This document shows positions 1-11,000 of a stretch of 64,000 nucleotides of DNA, in pieces; the first letter of the stretch is position 1; every line of letters starts with the position of its first letter. The notes under the pieces were generated by a model. The model was not told the DNA's origin. It saw only the letters and a program-made list of their open reading frames with translations, and ran no database searches. The position numbers were made by a program, and so were the translations under genes. Location: positions 152,001 through 216,000 of the forward strand of contig OZ024740.1 of assembly GCA_964016885.1 (NCBI GenBank). The letters run 5' to 3'. Source of the stretch: Eledone cirrhosa. Its lineage: Eukaryota > Mollusca > Cephalopoda > Octopoda > Eledonidae.

Positions 1-900
1 TGCCCTTCCTAACACCAACCACGTTTACATTGTGGACTGGGAACTTTTTACCGTGTTACCTACACGACCACATTACAGTGTGGACTGTGTTTTTTTTGCC
101 GTGACACCTACACGACCTCATTAGTTTGGACTGGATGTTGTGGTACCAACATAACTTTATAGAGAAAGGGTGGTGATGGCAAGAGTGGGAGGATGGAGTA
201 GGGGTAGTGGGTTGGGGTGTGTTTGGGTCGGAGGGACCTACTGACTGTAGGTTAACTTTGCATGTAGGGAAGGCGGGTCTTCTCTAATACTGTGTGGCAC
301 CAAAGATCTCGATCCAGTGACATTGTCTTAGAGAGGTGTAAGTGTGGAAGGTCAGACTTTATCATGTCATTCCAGGTTTTTCTGGGTCTACCTACTCCGT
401 AACTTCCATCAGTTTTGATCGCCCTGCACTTTTTTATACAGCTGTCGTCTTTCATGCATATCACATGACCATACCAACGTAGTCTTCTCTCGAGTAAACT
501 GAATCTGATCCCTCTTATGCCTAATTTCTCATTTAGTTCAGCTGTTCACGAATATTACTATTATACATCCATCGGATCATGCATGTTTCGTTCCTGTCCA
601 GTCTGCACAGGTCCTCTGCACACAATGCCCATGTCTCACTGCCATGAAACATTGCTGTTTGTAGAGAGAAACCTTTAGTGGTCAATAGTGGTATAAGCTC
701 TCTGAACTTTTTCCATCCCGTTCTGACTCTGGCTACTATACTTTCAGAACACCCTCCACCACTGCTGAATTTGTCACCCAGGTAACGGAAAGCGTCCACT
801 ATTTCTACGGAACCATAATCATTTGTACATATTCCATGTTGGACTGAGTTGGGTGGGTTGTTACAGTGTGTCAACTCTTAGTGTTACTGTTATTCTAGAT
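1..900 (-). mobile_element. Main-family LINE, 3'-terminal fragment (degenerate)
   Basis: Read on the minus strand, this stretch encodes the C-terminal part of the LINE that recurs through the window. About 533-874 gives the region after the zinc finger (EIVDAFRYLGD, SGGGCSES, GSETWAL, ACMIRWMYNSNIRE-like), and 252-464 gives the tail with MKDDSCIKKC and VGRPRKTW. Positions 1-250 match the LINE 3' untranslated region seen again at 36400-36660. The coding part is broken by a frameshift near 470-530, and a short segment is missing before QTAMFHGSETWAL compared with the copy at 20113-20517. No reverse transcriptase is present, so this is a dead 3' fragment that may continue to the left of the window. 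The family assignment rests on internal comparison. Confidence 0.75.
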
Positions 901-1380
901 TGGTCTGAGGACCATGTCTTGTTCATAACTTCCAATTTTTGGCATTATCTCTATGGCTAGATGTCAGTCCCAGCACCAACCATAGTCTGGTTAGATATTA
1001 TCGTGGAAGCAGCACTATCTATTTACACAATGTACTAAGTCATTTTATCAAGGCATCAGCTTTAGAGAAGTCTTGTCCTTCATTGTCAACATCATTTTAA
1101 CATCCGCTTTCTGTTAGCAAGGGTTAGACGTATCTACCTAGACCAAGTCAGTACTTAAGTGGGACTTCTGACATGCCAGAGATCTGTGTCTCGCTTATGT
1201 ATATTCTTAACATTCTCTCTTTAATGTTTAAGGCTAGTTTTAATTTTTATTAGACTACCCGTGACCCGCTGGGTCACATTGCCTTTAAAATATCTTTTTT
1301 AAAATCGTGTTTATTTAAAAATAATTTTTAAATAATTAAAATATACAAAGACATGTATATAATATGAAATGAAACTGGAA
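900..1380. other. Unassigned AT-rich sequence
   Basis: I see no coding region, RNA gene or repeat that I can name here. The stretch is AT-rich, with a short palindromic spot near 1258-1278 (GACCCGCTGGGTC). Confidence 0.5.
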
Positions 1381-1530
1381 GGCCCATATATATATACGTG
1401 TGTGTATGTATCATCATCATCTTCGTTTAACGTCCATTTTCCATGCTAGCATGGGTTATATATATATAAATGTGTGTGTTTGTATACATATATATGTCTA
1501 TGTGTGTGTGTATATATATATATATATACT
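1381..1530. repeat. TA/GT microsatellite around a LINE/SINE tail fragment
   Basis: Runs of ATATAT and GTGTGT flank 1411-1456. That segment carries the CATCATCATC, GTTTAACGTCCATTTTCC and GCTAGCATGGG pieces of the shared LINE/SINE 3' tail, in minus orientation. The tail fragment is only about 45 bp, so it is a scrap. Confidence 0.7.
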
Positions 1531-1619
1531 TAGGTTAATAGGAGTTAGGTATTGTATACCCGTGTCCCATTAAGGTATTGGTACCATAATAATTAGCTCT
1601 ATGCTTTGGAGCAGAGCCG

Positions 1620-2892
1620 TATATATGATAAAGAACACAAGAGCGTCTACAACATCAAAAGATTTTTATTGGCTTACAATGTTTCTTCCTTACGTAACCA
1701 TAGGATTCGTCAGAGCTATAAAAGGGGTTTGATTGGTGTTATGGACTCTACCAACCAAACATTCAAGAACAAAGAGTAAAGAGCAAAAGTAGGGGACGAT
1801 AAGTCTAATTTTGGTGCGGGGGGGGGGTCCGTGTTTACTAGCTGCGGTCATATTCATTCCCGGGAGTCGAGTGGTTAGCTGAACCATAGATGGGGTGGCG
1901 TCGATAGTAGGGTGCAGAGGCTACACACACACAAAGGGCATACAATATATATATAACGGAGGAGAAAGTACATGAGGTAATTAGAAATGGAAAAAGAGTA
2001 ATAATAATAATCTATAATTAATAATGTATAATAAGGCATGGGGAAGATTACACTATAATAAGGTAAAATATAAAGGAGGATAAGAGTGAAAATAAGAATA
2101 AAGATAAAAAATATATATATATTAAAAAAATATATAGAGAATATATAAAGAAATATAAGCAAGTATTTGAAGGGGAAAACACAATGTAAAAAAAACAGAT
2201 TTTTTTTTTTTTTTTTCAAATAAAAATATAATTATGGGGGGAGAAAACGGGATAGAGAAATATGATCAAATGTGATTAGTTGAGAGAATATAAGATGATA
2301 ATAGTTTTGTCAAGTTTATACATCTTAATAATAAATAATCTGTATATCAGAGTTACAGAACCTTCAATTCACTTACAGGTTCAAGCCACGTGGCATAGTC
2401 CATTGTTTATCTGTGCGGTCATGTGCGTTTGTTTTTGACACCACAGCAGATGCACAAGTTCATAAATTCCAATGCAGATAGAAATCTATTTTTGCTCACC
2501 CAGACATCGACGGAAGATCCAATATTCCTAGTTCAATATGTGTGTGGTGTTATTTTGGTCGCACAAATCAATCACTTGGTTCAGTATTATGGAGTATGGT
2601 TGTATATCTCGAAATCACAAGGATCACAGTACTCCGGTTTGGTGAGATTATCGGTCATCCAACTATGTTGTCGGTGGTTGGATTCAATTCTATTGCCCCG
2701 AACGTAGAACTTTGGTGTCGATTGAACATTAACGAGGCAGAGTGAGATCGCATCTGTGGTACAAAACGGTACGCAAGGAAATTCTTCGTCTTCGTTTCAT
2801 CCTGGTCCAGCAGTCACGTGCAAGAACCGTTACGTAGTAATTGTGATGGTAATCGGTCAAGATAGTAACTGACCGAAAATTCTCTTAGGAAT
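1620..2892 (+). repeat. Left arm of a large inverted repeat
   Basis: This segment is the reverse complement of 3370-4659 along its whole length, with few mismatches visible by eye. Position 1621 pairs with 4658 and 2891 with 3371. The 17-bp net length difference lies mainly in the A/T homopolymer near 2200-2217 versus 4050-4089. Read on the minus strand, it has a TATA-like CCTTTTATAGC near 1717-1727 and an AATAAAA signal near 1664-1670. Apparent reading frames are hydrophobic translations of AT-rich DNA and differ only by the inversion, so I do not call genes. It may be a foldback transposon arm or two inverted copies of an LTR-like unit. The class is unknown. Confidence 0.9.
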
Positions 2893-3369
2893 TCAGACAG
2901 GCATGACAGGTACATTTAGGTCAGCAGTTTCTTTGTGTACATGTGTCCGATACACACAGACACATATTTATATGTATTTCAACTCAAAAAATTCAATTGA
3001 TTCGCTTATTGATATTATATCTCTGTTGCTCCGATGTGCATGTTGTGGTGTTCTGTTCGTGTTTAGCATTCACTGTGTTTTGCCATTGCCTTGAATGTGA
3101 TGTTATGGTCATCAATAGTTCGGCAAGCGCATTCCTCTCTTATATTGCGGAGAATGGTGTTCTGGTCCTCAGTAAACATTTGGGTCAGCAGGAGGGGTGG
3201 TGGTTCTCAGTTTCAACTTCGACAATACATATGTGTTACTCTACATATCGTGCTCCTCTCAAAGAAGAGTATTATAGGAGGAATTCATGCCAAACACCAC
3301 ATATAGAGAAGACTTCTACTGAAAAAATATACATACATATACACATATATACACACATCATACACACAC
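2893..3369. other. Spacer between the inverted-repeat arms
   Basis: This stretch of about 477 bp is not palindromic and separates the two arms. It holds overlapping short open frames (for example 2943-3377 plus) with no motif I recognise, and ends in an ACACAT/ATACAC-rich stretch next to the right arm. It could be the remaining unique core of a foldback element or simply host DNA. Confidence 0.5.
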
Positions 3370-4048
3370 ATTCCTAAGAGAATTTTCGGTCAGTTACTAT
3401 CTTGACCGATTACCATCACAATTACTACGTAACGGTTCTTGCACGTGACTGCTGGACCAGGATGAAACGAAGACGAAGAATTTCCTTGCGTACCGTTTTG
3501 TACCACAGATGCGATCTCACTCTGCCTCGTTAATGTTCAATCGACACCAAAGTTCTACGTTCGGGGCAATAGAATTGAATCCAACCACCGACAACATAGT
3601 TGGATGACCGATAATCTCACCAAACCGGAGTACTGTGATCCTTGTGATTTCGAGATATACAACCATACTCCATAATACTGAACCAAGTGATTGATTTGTG
3701 CGACCAAAATAACACCACACACATATTGAACTAGGAATATTGGATCTTCCGTCGATGTCTGGGTGAGCAAAAATAGATTTCTATCTGCATTGGAATTTAC
3801 GAACTTGTGCATCTGATGTGGTGTCAAAAACAAATGCACATGACCGCACAGATAAACAATGGACTATGCCACGTGGCTTGAACCTGTAAGTGAATTGAAG
3901 GTTCTGTAACTCTGATATACAGATTATTTATTATTAAGATGTATAAACTTGACAAAACTATTATCATCTTATATTCTCCCAACTAATCACATTTGATCAT
4001 ATTTCTCTATCCCGTTTTCTCCCCCCATAATTATAATATTTTTATTTG

Positions 4049-4080
<32 letters not shown>

Positions 4081-4659
4081 ATCTTTTTTTTTACATTGTG
4101 TTTTCCCCTTCAAATACTTGCTTATATTTCTTTATATATTCTCTATATATTTTTTTAATATATATATATTTTTTATCTTTATTCTTATTTTCACTCTTAT
4201 CCTCCTTTATATTTTACCTTATTATAGTGTAATCTTCCCCATGCCTTATTATACATTATTAATTATAGATTATTATTATTACTCTTTTTCCATTTCTAAT
4301 TACCTCATGTACTTTCTCCTCCGTTATATATATATTGTATGCCCTTTGTGTGTGTGTAGCCTCTGCACCCTACTATCGACGCCACCCCATCTATGGTTCA
4401 GCTAACCACTCGACTCCCGGGAATGAATATGACCGCAGCTAGTAAACACGGACCCCCCCCCGCACCAAAATTAGACTTATCGTCCCCTACTTTTGCTCTT
4501 TACTCTTTGTTCTTGAATGTTTGGTTGGTAGAGTCCATAACACCAATCAAACCCCTTTTATAGCTCTGACGAATCCTATGGTTACGTAAGGAAGAAACAT
4601 TGTAAGCCAATAAAAATCTTTTGATGTTGTAGACGCTCTTGTGTTCTTTATCATATATA
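3370..4659 (-). repeat. Right arm of a large inverted repeat
   Basis: Reverse-complement partner of 1620-2892. On the plus strand it contains a TATA-like motif (CCTTTTATAGC, about 4553-4563), an AATAAAA signal at 4609-4615 and then GT-rich sequence. This order resembles the promoter and polyadenylation region of an LTR, so transcription from either arm could run outward. The outer edge runs into an AT microsatellite (4652-4676), which hides any target-site duplication. Confidence 0.9.
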
Positions 4660-5052
4660 TATATATATATATATATGTGTGGGTTCTGTGATCCATATAC
4701 ACTGGTCAGAGACACACACATATATATATATTCACACATACTCACATATATACACACACACACAACAGCACCAGCCCTCTCCCCCATTCCCCTTCTCGCT
4801 TTCAATCTACTCTCTCAAAACCACTATCACTTTCTCTCTATCCTTCTCTATCTCTCTATTTATGAAGGTACCCAGAAACATCCCGTATCTCAAGAACCTC
4901 TTCACCAATTTACGCGAAACTTGTTTTATTCCTTTTATATTCTCATTTCAGGGTCAGCTTCTTTTCAAAGAATTTTCTCATTATGCCCCCTTTTGGCTGT
5001 ATTACATTACATACAAGCAAGCAAGCAATCAGAGAATTTTAGTAATATATAG
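4660..5052. other. AT- and CA-rich low-complexity DNA
   Basis: This stretch has an AT microsatellite, ACACAC/ATATAT runs (4700-4765), CT-rich sequence (4780-4860), and an AAGCAAGCAAGCAA run near 5014-5028. The open frames at 4639-5056 are low-complexity translations. I see no gene. Confidence 0.6.
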
Positions 5053-8000
5053 ATAGCTAGTTTTAGTGTTTATGCCTAGTTTTAGAGTTAAAGGCTAGGT
5101 AGTGTTTATGGCTAGGTAGAGTGTTTATGGCTAGATACAGTGTTTATGGCTAGATACAGTGTTTATGGCTAGATACAGTGTTTATGGCTAGATATAGTGT
5201 TTATGGCTAGATATAGTGTTTATGGCTAGATAGAGTGTTTATGGCTAGATACAGTGTTTATGGCTAGATACAGTGTTTATGGCTAGATAGAGTGTTTATG
5301 GCTAGATAGAGTGTTTATGGCTAGATAGAGTGTTTATGGCTAGATAGAGTGTTTATGGCTAGATAGAGTGTTTATGGCTAGGTAGAGTGTTTATGGCTAA
5401 GTAGAGTGTTTATGGCTAGGTAGAGTGTTTATGGCTAGATACAGTGTTTATGGCTAGGTAGAGTGTTTATGGCTAGGTAGAGTGTTTATGGCTAGATATA
5501 GTGTTTATGGCTAGGTAGAGTGTTTATGGCTAGGTAGAGTGTTTATGGCTAGATACAGTGTTTATGGCTAGGTAGAGTGTTTATGGCTAGGTAGAGTGTT
5601 TATGGCTAGATACAGTGTTTATGGCTAGGTAGAGTGTTTATGGCTAGATACAGTGTTTATGGCTAGGTAGAGTGTTTATGGCTAGATACAGTGTTTATGG
5701 CTAGGTAGAGTGTTTATGGCTAGATACAGTGTTTATGGCTAGATATAGTGTTTATGGCTAGATAGAGTGTTTATGGCTAGATAGAGTGTTTATGGCTAGG
5801 TAGAGTGTTTATGGCTAGGTAGAGTGTTTATGGCTAGATAGAGTGTTTATGGCTAGATATAGTGTTTATGGCTAGATACAGTGTTTATGGCTAGGTAGAG
5901 TGTTTATGGCTAGGTAGAGTGTTTATGGCTAGATACAGTGTTTATGGCTAGGTAGAGTGTTTATGGCTAGGTAGAGTGTTTATGGCTAGATACAGTGTTT
6001 ATGGCTAGGTAGAGTGTTTATGGCTAGGTAGAGTGTTTATGGCTAGATACAGTGTTTATGGCTAGGTAGAGTGTTTATGGCTAGATACAGTGTTTATGGC
6101 TAGGTAGAGTGTTTATGGCTAGGTAGAGTGTTTATGGCTAGATACAGTGTTTATGGCTAGGTAGAGTGTTTATGGCTAGATATAGTGTTTATGGCTAGAT
6201 ATAGTGTTTATGGCTAGATACAGTGTTTATGGCTAGATAGAGTGTTTATGGCTAGATACAGTGTTTATGGCTAGATACAGTGTTTATGGCTAGATATAGT
6301 GTTTATGGCTAGATAGAGTGTTTATGGCTAGATACAGTGTTTATGGCTAGATACAGTGTTTATGGCTAGGTAGAGTGTTTATGGCTAGGTAGAGTGTTTA
6401 TGGCTAGGTAGAGTGTTTATGGCTAGGTAGAGTGTTTATGGCTAGATACAGTGTTTATGGCTAGGTAGAGTGTTATGGCTAGATAGAGTGTTTATGGCTA
6501 GATACAGTGTTTATGGCTAGGTAGAGTGTTTATGGCTAGGTATGGTGTTTATGGCTAGATATAGTGTTTATGGCTAGATACAGTGTTTATGGCTAGATAG
6601 AGTGCAGTGTTTATGGCTAGGTATAGTGTTTATGGCTAGGTAGAGTGCAGTGTTTATGGCTAGGTATAGTGTTTATGGCTCGATATAGTGTTTATGGCTA
6701 GATACAGTGTTTATGGCTAGGTATAGTGTTTATGACTAGATACAGTGTTTATGGCTAGATATAGTGTTTATGGCTAGATATAGTGTTTATGGCTAGATAT
6801 AGTGTTTATGGCTAGATACAGTGTTTATGGCTAGGTAGAGTGCAGTGTTTATGGCTAGGTATAGTGTTTATGGCTAGGTAGAGTGCAGTGTTTATGGCTA
6901 GGTATAGTGTTTATGGCTAGATATAGTGTTTATGGCTAGATACAGTGTTTATGGCTAGATATAGTGTTTATGGCTAGGTAGAGTGCAGTGTTTATGGCTA
7001 GATATAGTGTTTATGGCTAGGTATAGTGTTTATGGCTAGGTATAGTGTTTATGGCTAGATATAGTGTTTATGGCTAGATATAGTGTTTATGGCTAGATAT
7101 AGTGTTTATGGCTAGATACAGTGTTTATGGCTAGATATAGTGTTTATGGCTAGATACAGTGTTTATGGCTAGGTATAGTGTTTATGGCTAGATATAGTGT
7201 TTATGGCTAGATATAGTGTTTATGGCTAGGTAGAGTGCAGTGTTTATGGCTAGGTAGAGTGCAGTGTTTATGGCTAGGTATAGTGTTTATGGCTAGATAT
7301 AGTGTTTATGGCTAGATACAGTGTTTATGGCTAGGTATAGTGTTTATGGCTAGATACAGTGTTTATGGCTAGGTATAGTGTTTATGGCTAGATATAGTGT
7401 TTATGGCTAGATATAGTGTTTATGGCTAGATACAGTGTTTATGGCTAGATATAGTGTTTATGGCTAGATATAGTGTTTATGGCTAGATATAGTGTTTATG
7501 GCTAGGTAGAGTGCAGTGTTTATGGCTAGGTATAGTGTTTATGGCTAGGTATAGTGTTTATGGCTAGATACAGTGTTTATGGCTAGATACAGTGTTTATG
7601 GCTAGGTATAGTGTTTATGGCTAGATATAGTGTTTATGGCTAGATATAGTGTTTATGGCTAGGTAGAGTGCAGTGTTTATGGCTAGATATAGTGTTTATG
7701 GCTAGATATAGTGTTTATGGCTAGATACAGTGTTTATGGCTAGATACAGTGTTTATGGCTAGATACAGTGTTTATGGCTAGATACAGTGTTTATGGCTAG
7801 ATATAGTGTTTATGGCTAGATACAGTGTTTATGGATAGATATAGTGTTTATGGCTAGATATAGTGTTTATGGCTAGATATAGTGTTTATGGCTAGATATA
7901 GTGTTTATGGCTAGATAGAGTGTTTATGGCTAGGTAGAGTGTTTATGGCTAGATATAGTGTTTATGGCTAGATATAGTGTTTATGGCTAGATAGAGTGTT

Positions 8001-11000
8001 TATGGCTAGATAGAGTGTTTATGGCTAGATACAGTGTTTATGGCTAGATATAGTGTTTATGGCTAGATATAGTGTTTATGGCTAGATAGAGTGTTTATGG
8101 CTAGATATAGTGTTTATGGCTAGGTAGAGTGTTTATGGCTAGATATAGTGTTTATGGCTAGATATAGTGTTTATGGCTAGATATAGTGTTTATGGCTAGA
8201 TATAGTGTTTATGGCTAGGTAGAGTGTTTATGGCTAGATAGAGTGTTTATGGCTAGATACAGTGTTTATGGCTAGATATAGTGTTTATGGCTAGATACAG
8301 TGTTTATGGCTAGGTAGAGTGCAGTGTTTATGGCTAGGTATAGTGTTTATGGCTAGGTAGAGTGCAGTGTTTATGGCTAGGTATAGTGTTTATGGCTCGA
8401 TATAGTGTTTATGGCTAGAGACAGTGTTTATGGCTAGGTATAGTGTTTATGATTAGATACAGTGTTTATGGCTAGATATAGTGTTTATGGCTAGATATAG
8501 TGTTTATGGCTAGATATAGTGTTTATGGCTAGATATAGTGTTTATGGCTAGATACAGTGTTTATGGCTAGGTAGAGTGCAGTGTTTATGGCTAGGTATAG
8601 TGTTTATGGCTAGGTAGAGTGCAGTGTTTATGGCTAGGTATAGTGTTTATGGCTAGATATAGTGTTTATGGCTAGATATAGTGTTTATGGCTAGATACAG
8701 TGTTTATGGCTAGATATAGTGTTTATGGCTAGATATAGTGTTTATGGCTAGATATAGTGTTTATGGCTAGGTAGAGTGCAGTGTTTATGGCTAGGTATAG
8801 TGTTTATGGCTAGGTATAGTGTTTATGGCTAGATACAGTGTTTATGGCTAGATACAGTGTTTATGGCTAGGTATAGTGTTTATGGCTAGATATAGTGTTT
8901 ATGGCTAGATATAGTGTTTATGGCTAGGTAGAGTGCAGTGTTTATGGCTAGATATAGTGTTTATGGCTAGATATAGTGTTTATGGCTAGATACAGTGTTT
9001 ATGGCTAGATACAGTGTTTATGGCTAGATACAGTGTTTATGGCTAGATACAGTGTTTATGGCTAGATATAGTGTTTATGGCTAGATACAGTGTTTATGGC
9101 TAGATATAGTGTTTATGGCTAGATATAGTGTTTATGGCTAGATATAGTGTTTATGGCTAGATATAGTGTTTATGGCTAGATAGAGTGTTTATGGCTAGGT
9201 AGAGTGTTTATGGCTAGATATAGTGTTTATGGCTAGATATAGTGTTTATGGCTAGATAGAGTGTTTATGGCTAGATAGAGTGTTTATGGCTAGATACAGT
9301 GTTTATGGCTAGATATAGTGTTTATGGCTAGATATAGTGTTTATGGCTAGATAGAGTGTTTATGGCTAGATATAGTGTTTATGGCTAGGTAGAGTGTTTA
9401 TGGCTAGATATAGTGTTTATGGCTAGATATAGTGTTTATGGCTAGATATAGTGTTTATGGCTAGATATAGTGTTTATGGCTAGGTAGAGTGTTTATGGCT
9501 AGATAGAGTGTTTATGGCTAGATACAGTGTTTATGGCTAGATATAGTGTTTATGGCTAGATACAGTGTTTATGGCTAGGTAGAGTGCAGTGTTTATGGCT
9601 AGGTATAGTGTTTATGGCTAGGTAGAGTGCAGTGTTTATGGCTAGGTATAGTGTTTATGGCTCGATATAGTGTTTATGGCTAGAGACAGTGTTTATGGCT
9701 AGGTATAGTGTTTATGATTAGATACAGTGTTTATGGCTAGATATAGTGTTTATGGCTAGATATAGTGTTTATGGCTAGATATAGTGTTTATGGCTAGATA
9801 TAGTGTTTATGGCTAGATACAGTGTTTATGGCTAGGTAGAGTGCAGTGTTTATGGCTAGGTATAGTGTTTATGGCTAGGTAGAGTGCAGTGTTTATGGCT
9901 AGGTATAGTGTTTATGGCTAGATATAGTGTTTATGGCTAGATACAGTGTTTATGGCTAGGTATAGTGTTTATGGATAGGTATAGTGTTTATGGATAGGTA
10001 TAGTGTTTATGGCTAGATATAGTGTTTATGGCTAGATATAGTGTTTATGGCTAGATACAGTGTTTATGGCTAGGTATAGTGTTTATGGCTAGGTATAGTG
10101 TTTATGGCTAGATATAGTGTTTATGGCTAGGTAGAGTGCAGTGTTTATGGCTAGGTAGAGTGCAGTGTTTATGGCTAGGTAGAGTGCAGTGTTTATGGCT
10201 AGGTATAGTGTTTATGGTTAGATATAGTGTTTATGGCTAGATACAGTGTTTATGGCTAGGTATAGTGTTTATGGCTAGATATAGTGTTTATGGCTAGATA
10301 TAGTGTTTATGGCTAGATACAGTGTTTATGGCTAGGTATAGTGTTTATGGCTAGATATAGTGTTTATGGCTAGATATAGTGTTTATGGCTAGATACAGTG
10401 TTTATGGCTAGATATAGTGTTTATGGCTAGATATAGTGTTTATGGCTAGGTAGAGTGCAGTGTTTATGGCTAGGTATAGTGTTTATGGCTAGATATAGTG
10501 TTTATGGCTAGATATAGTGTTTATGGCTAGATATAGTGTTTATGGCTAGATATAGTGTTTATGGCTAGATAGAGTGTTTATGGCTAGGTAGAGTGTTTAT
10601 GGCTAGATATAGTGTTTATGGCTAGATATAGTGTTTATGGCTAGATATAGTGTTTATGGCTAGATAGAGTGTTTATGGCTAGATAGAGTGTTTATGGCTA
10701 GATACAGTGTTTATGGCTAGATATAGTGTTTATGGCTAGATATAGTGTTTATGGCTAGATAGAGTGTTTATGGCTAGATATAGTGTTTATGGCTAGGTAG
10801 AGTGTTTATGGCTAGATATAGTGTTTATGGCTAGATATAGTGTTTATGGCTAGATATAGTGTTTATGGCTAGATATAGTGTTTATGGCTAGGTAGAGTGT
10901 TTATGGCTAGATAGAGTGTTTATGGCTAGATACAGTGTTTATGGCTAGATATAGTGTTTATGGCTAGATACAGTGTTTATGGCTAGGTAGAGTGCAGTGT

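Noticed and set aside
1875..2219. Hydrophobic membrane-like frame, repeated inverted at 4046-4405
   Set aside because: It is a translation of AT-rich DNA next to a homopolymer. The lysine start is a poly-A run and no family is recognised.
2423..2745. Overlapping frames in the inverted-repeat arm, mirrored at 3517-3839
   Set aside because: The same DNA is open in two overlapping frames with no recognisable motif. Conservation between arms is due to the inversion.
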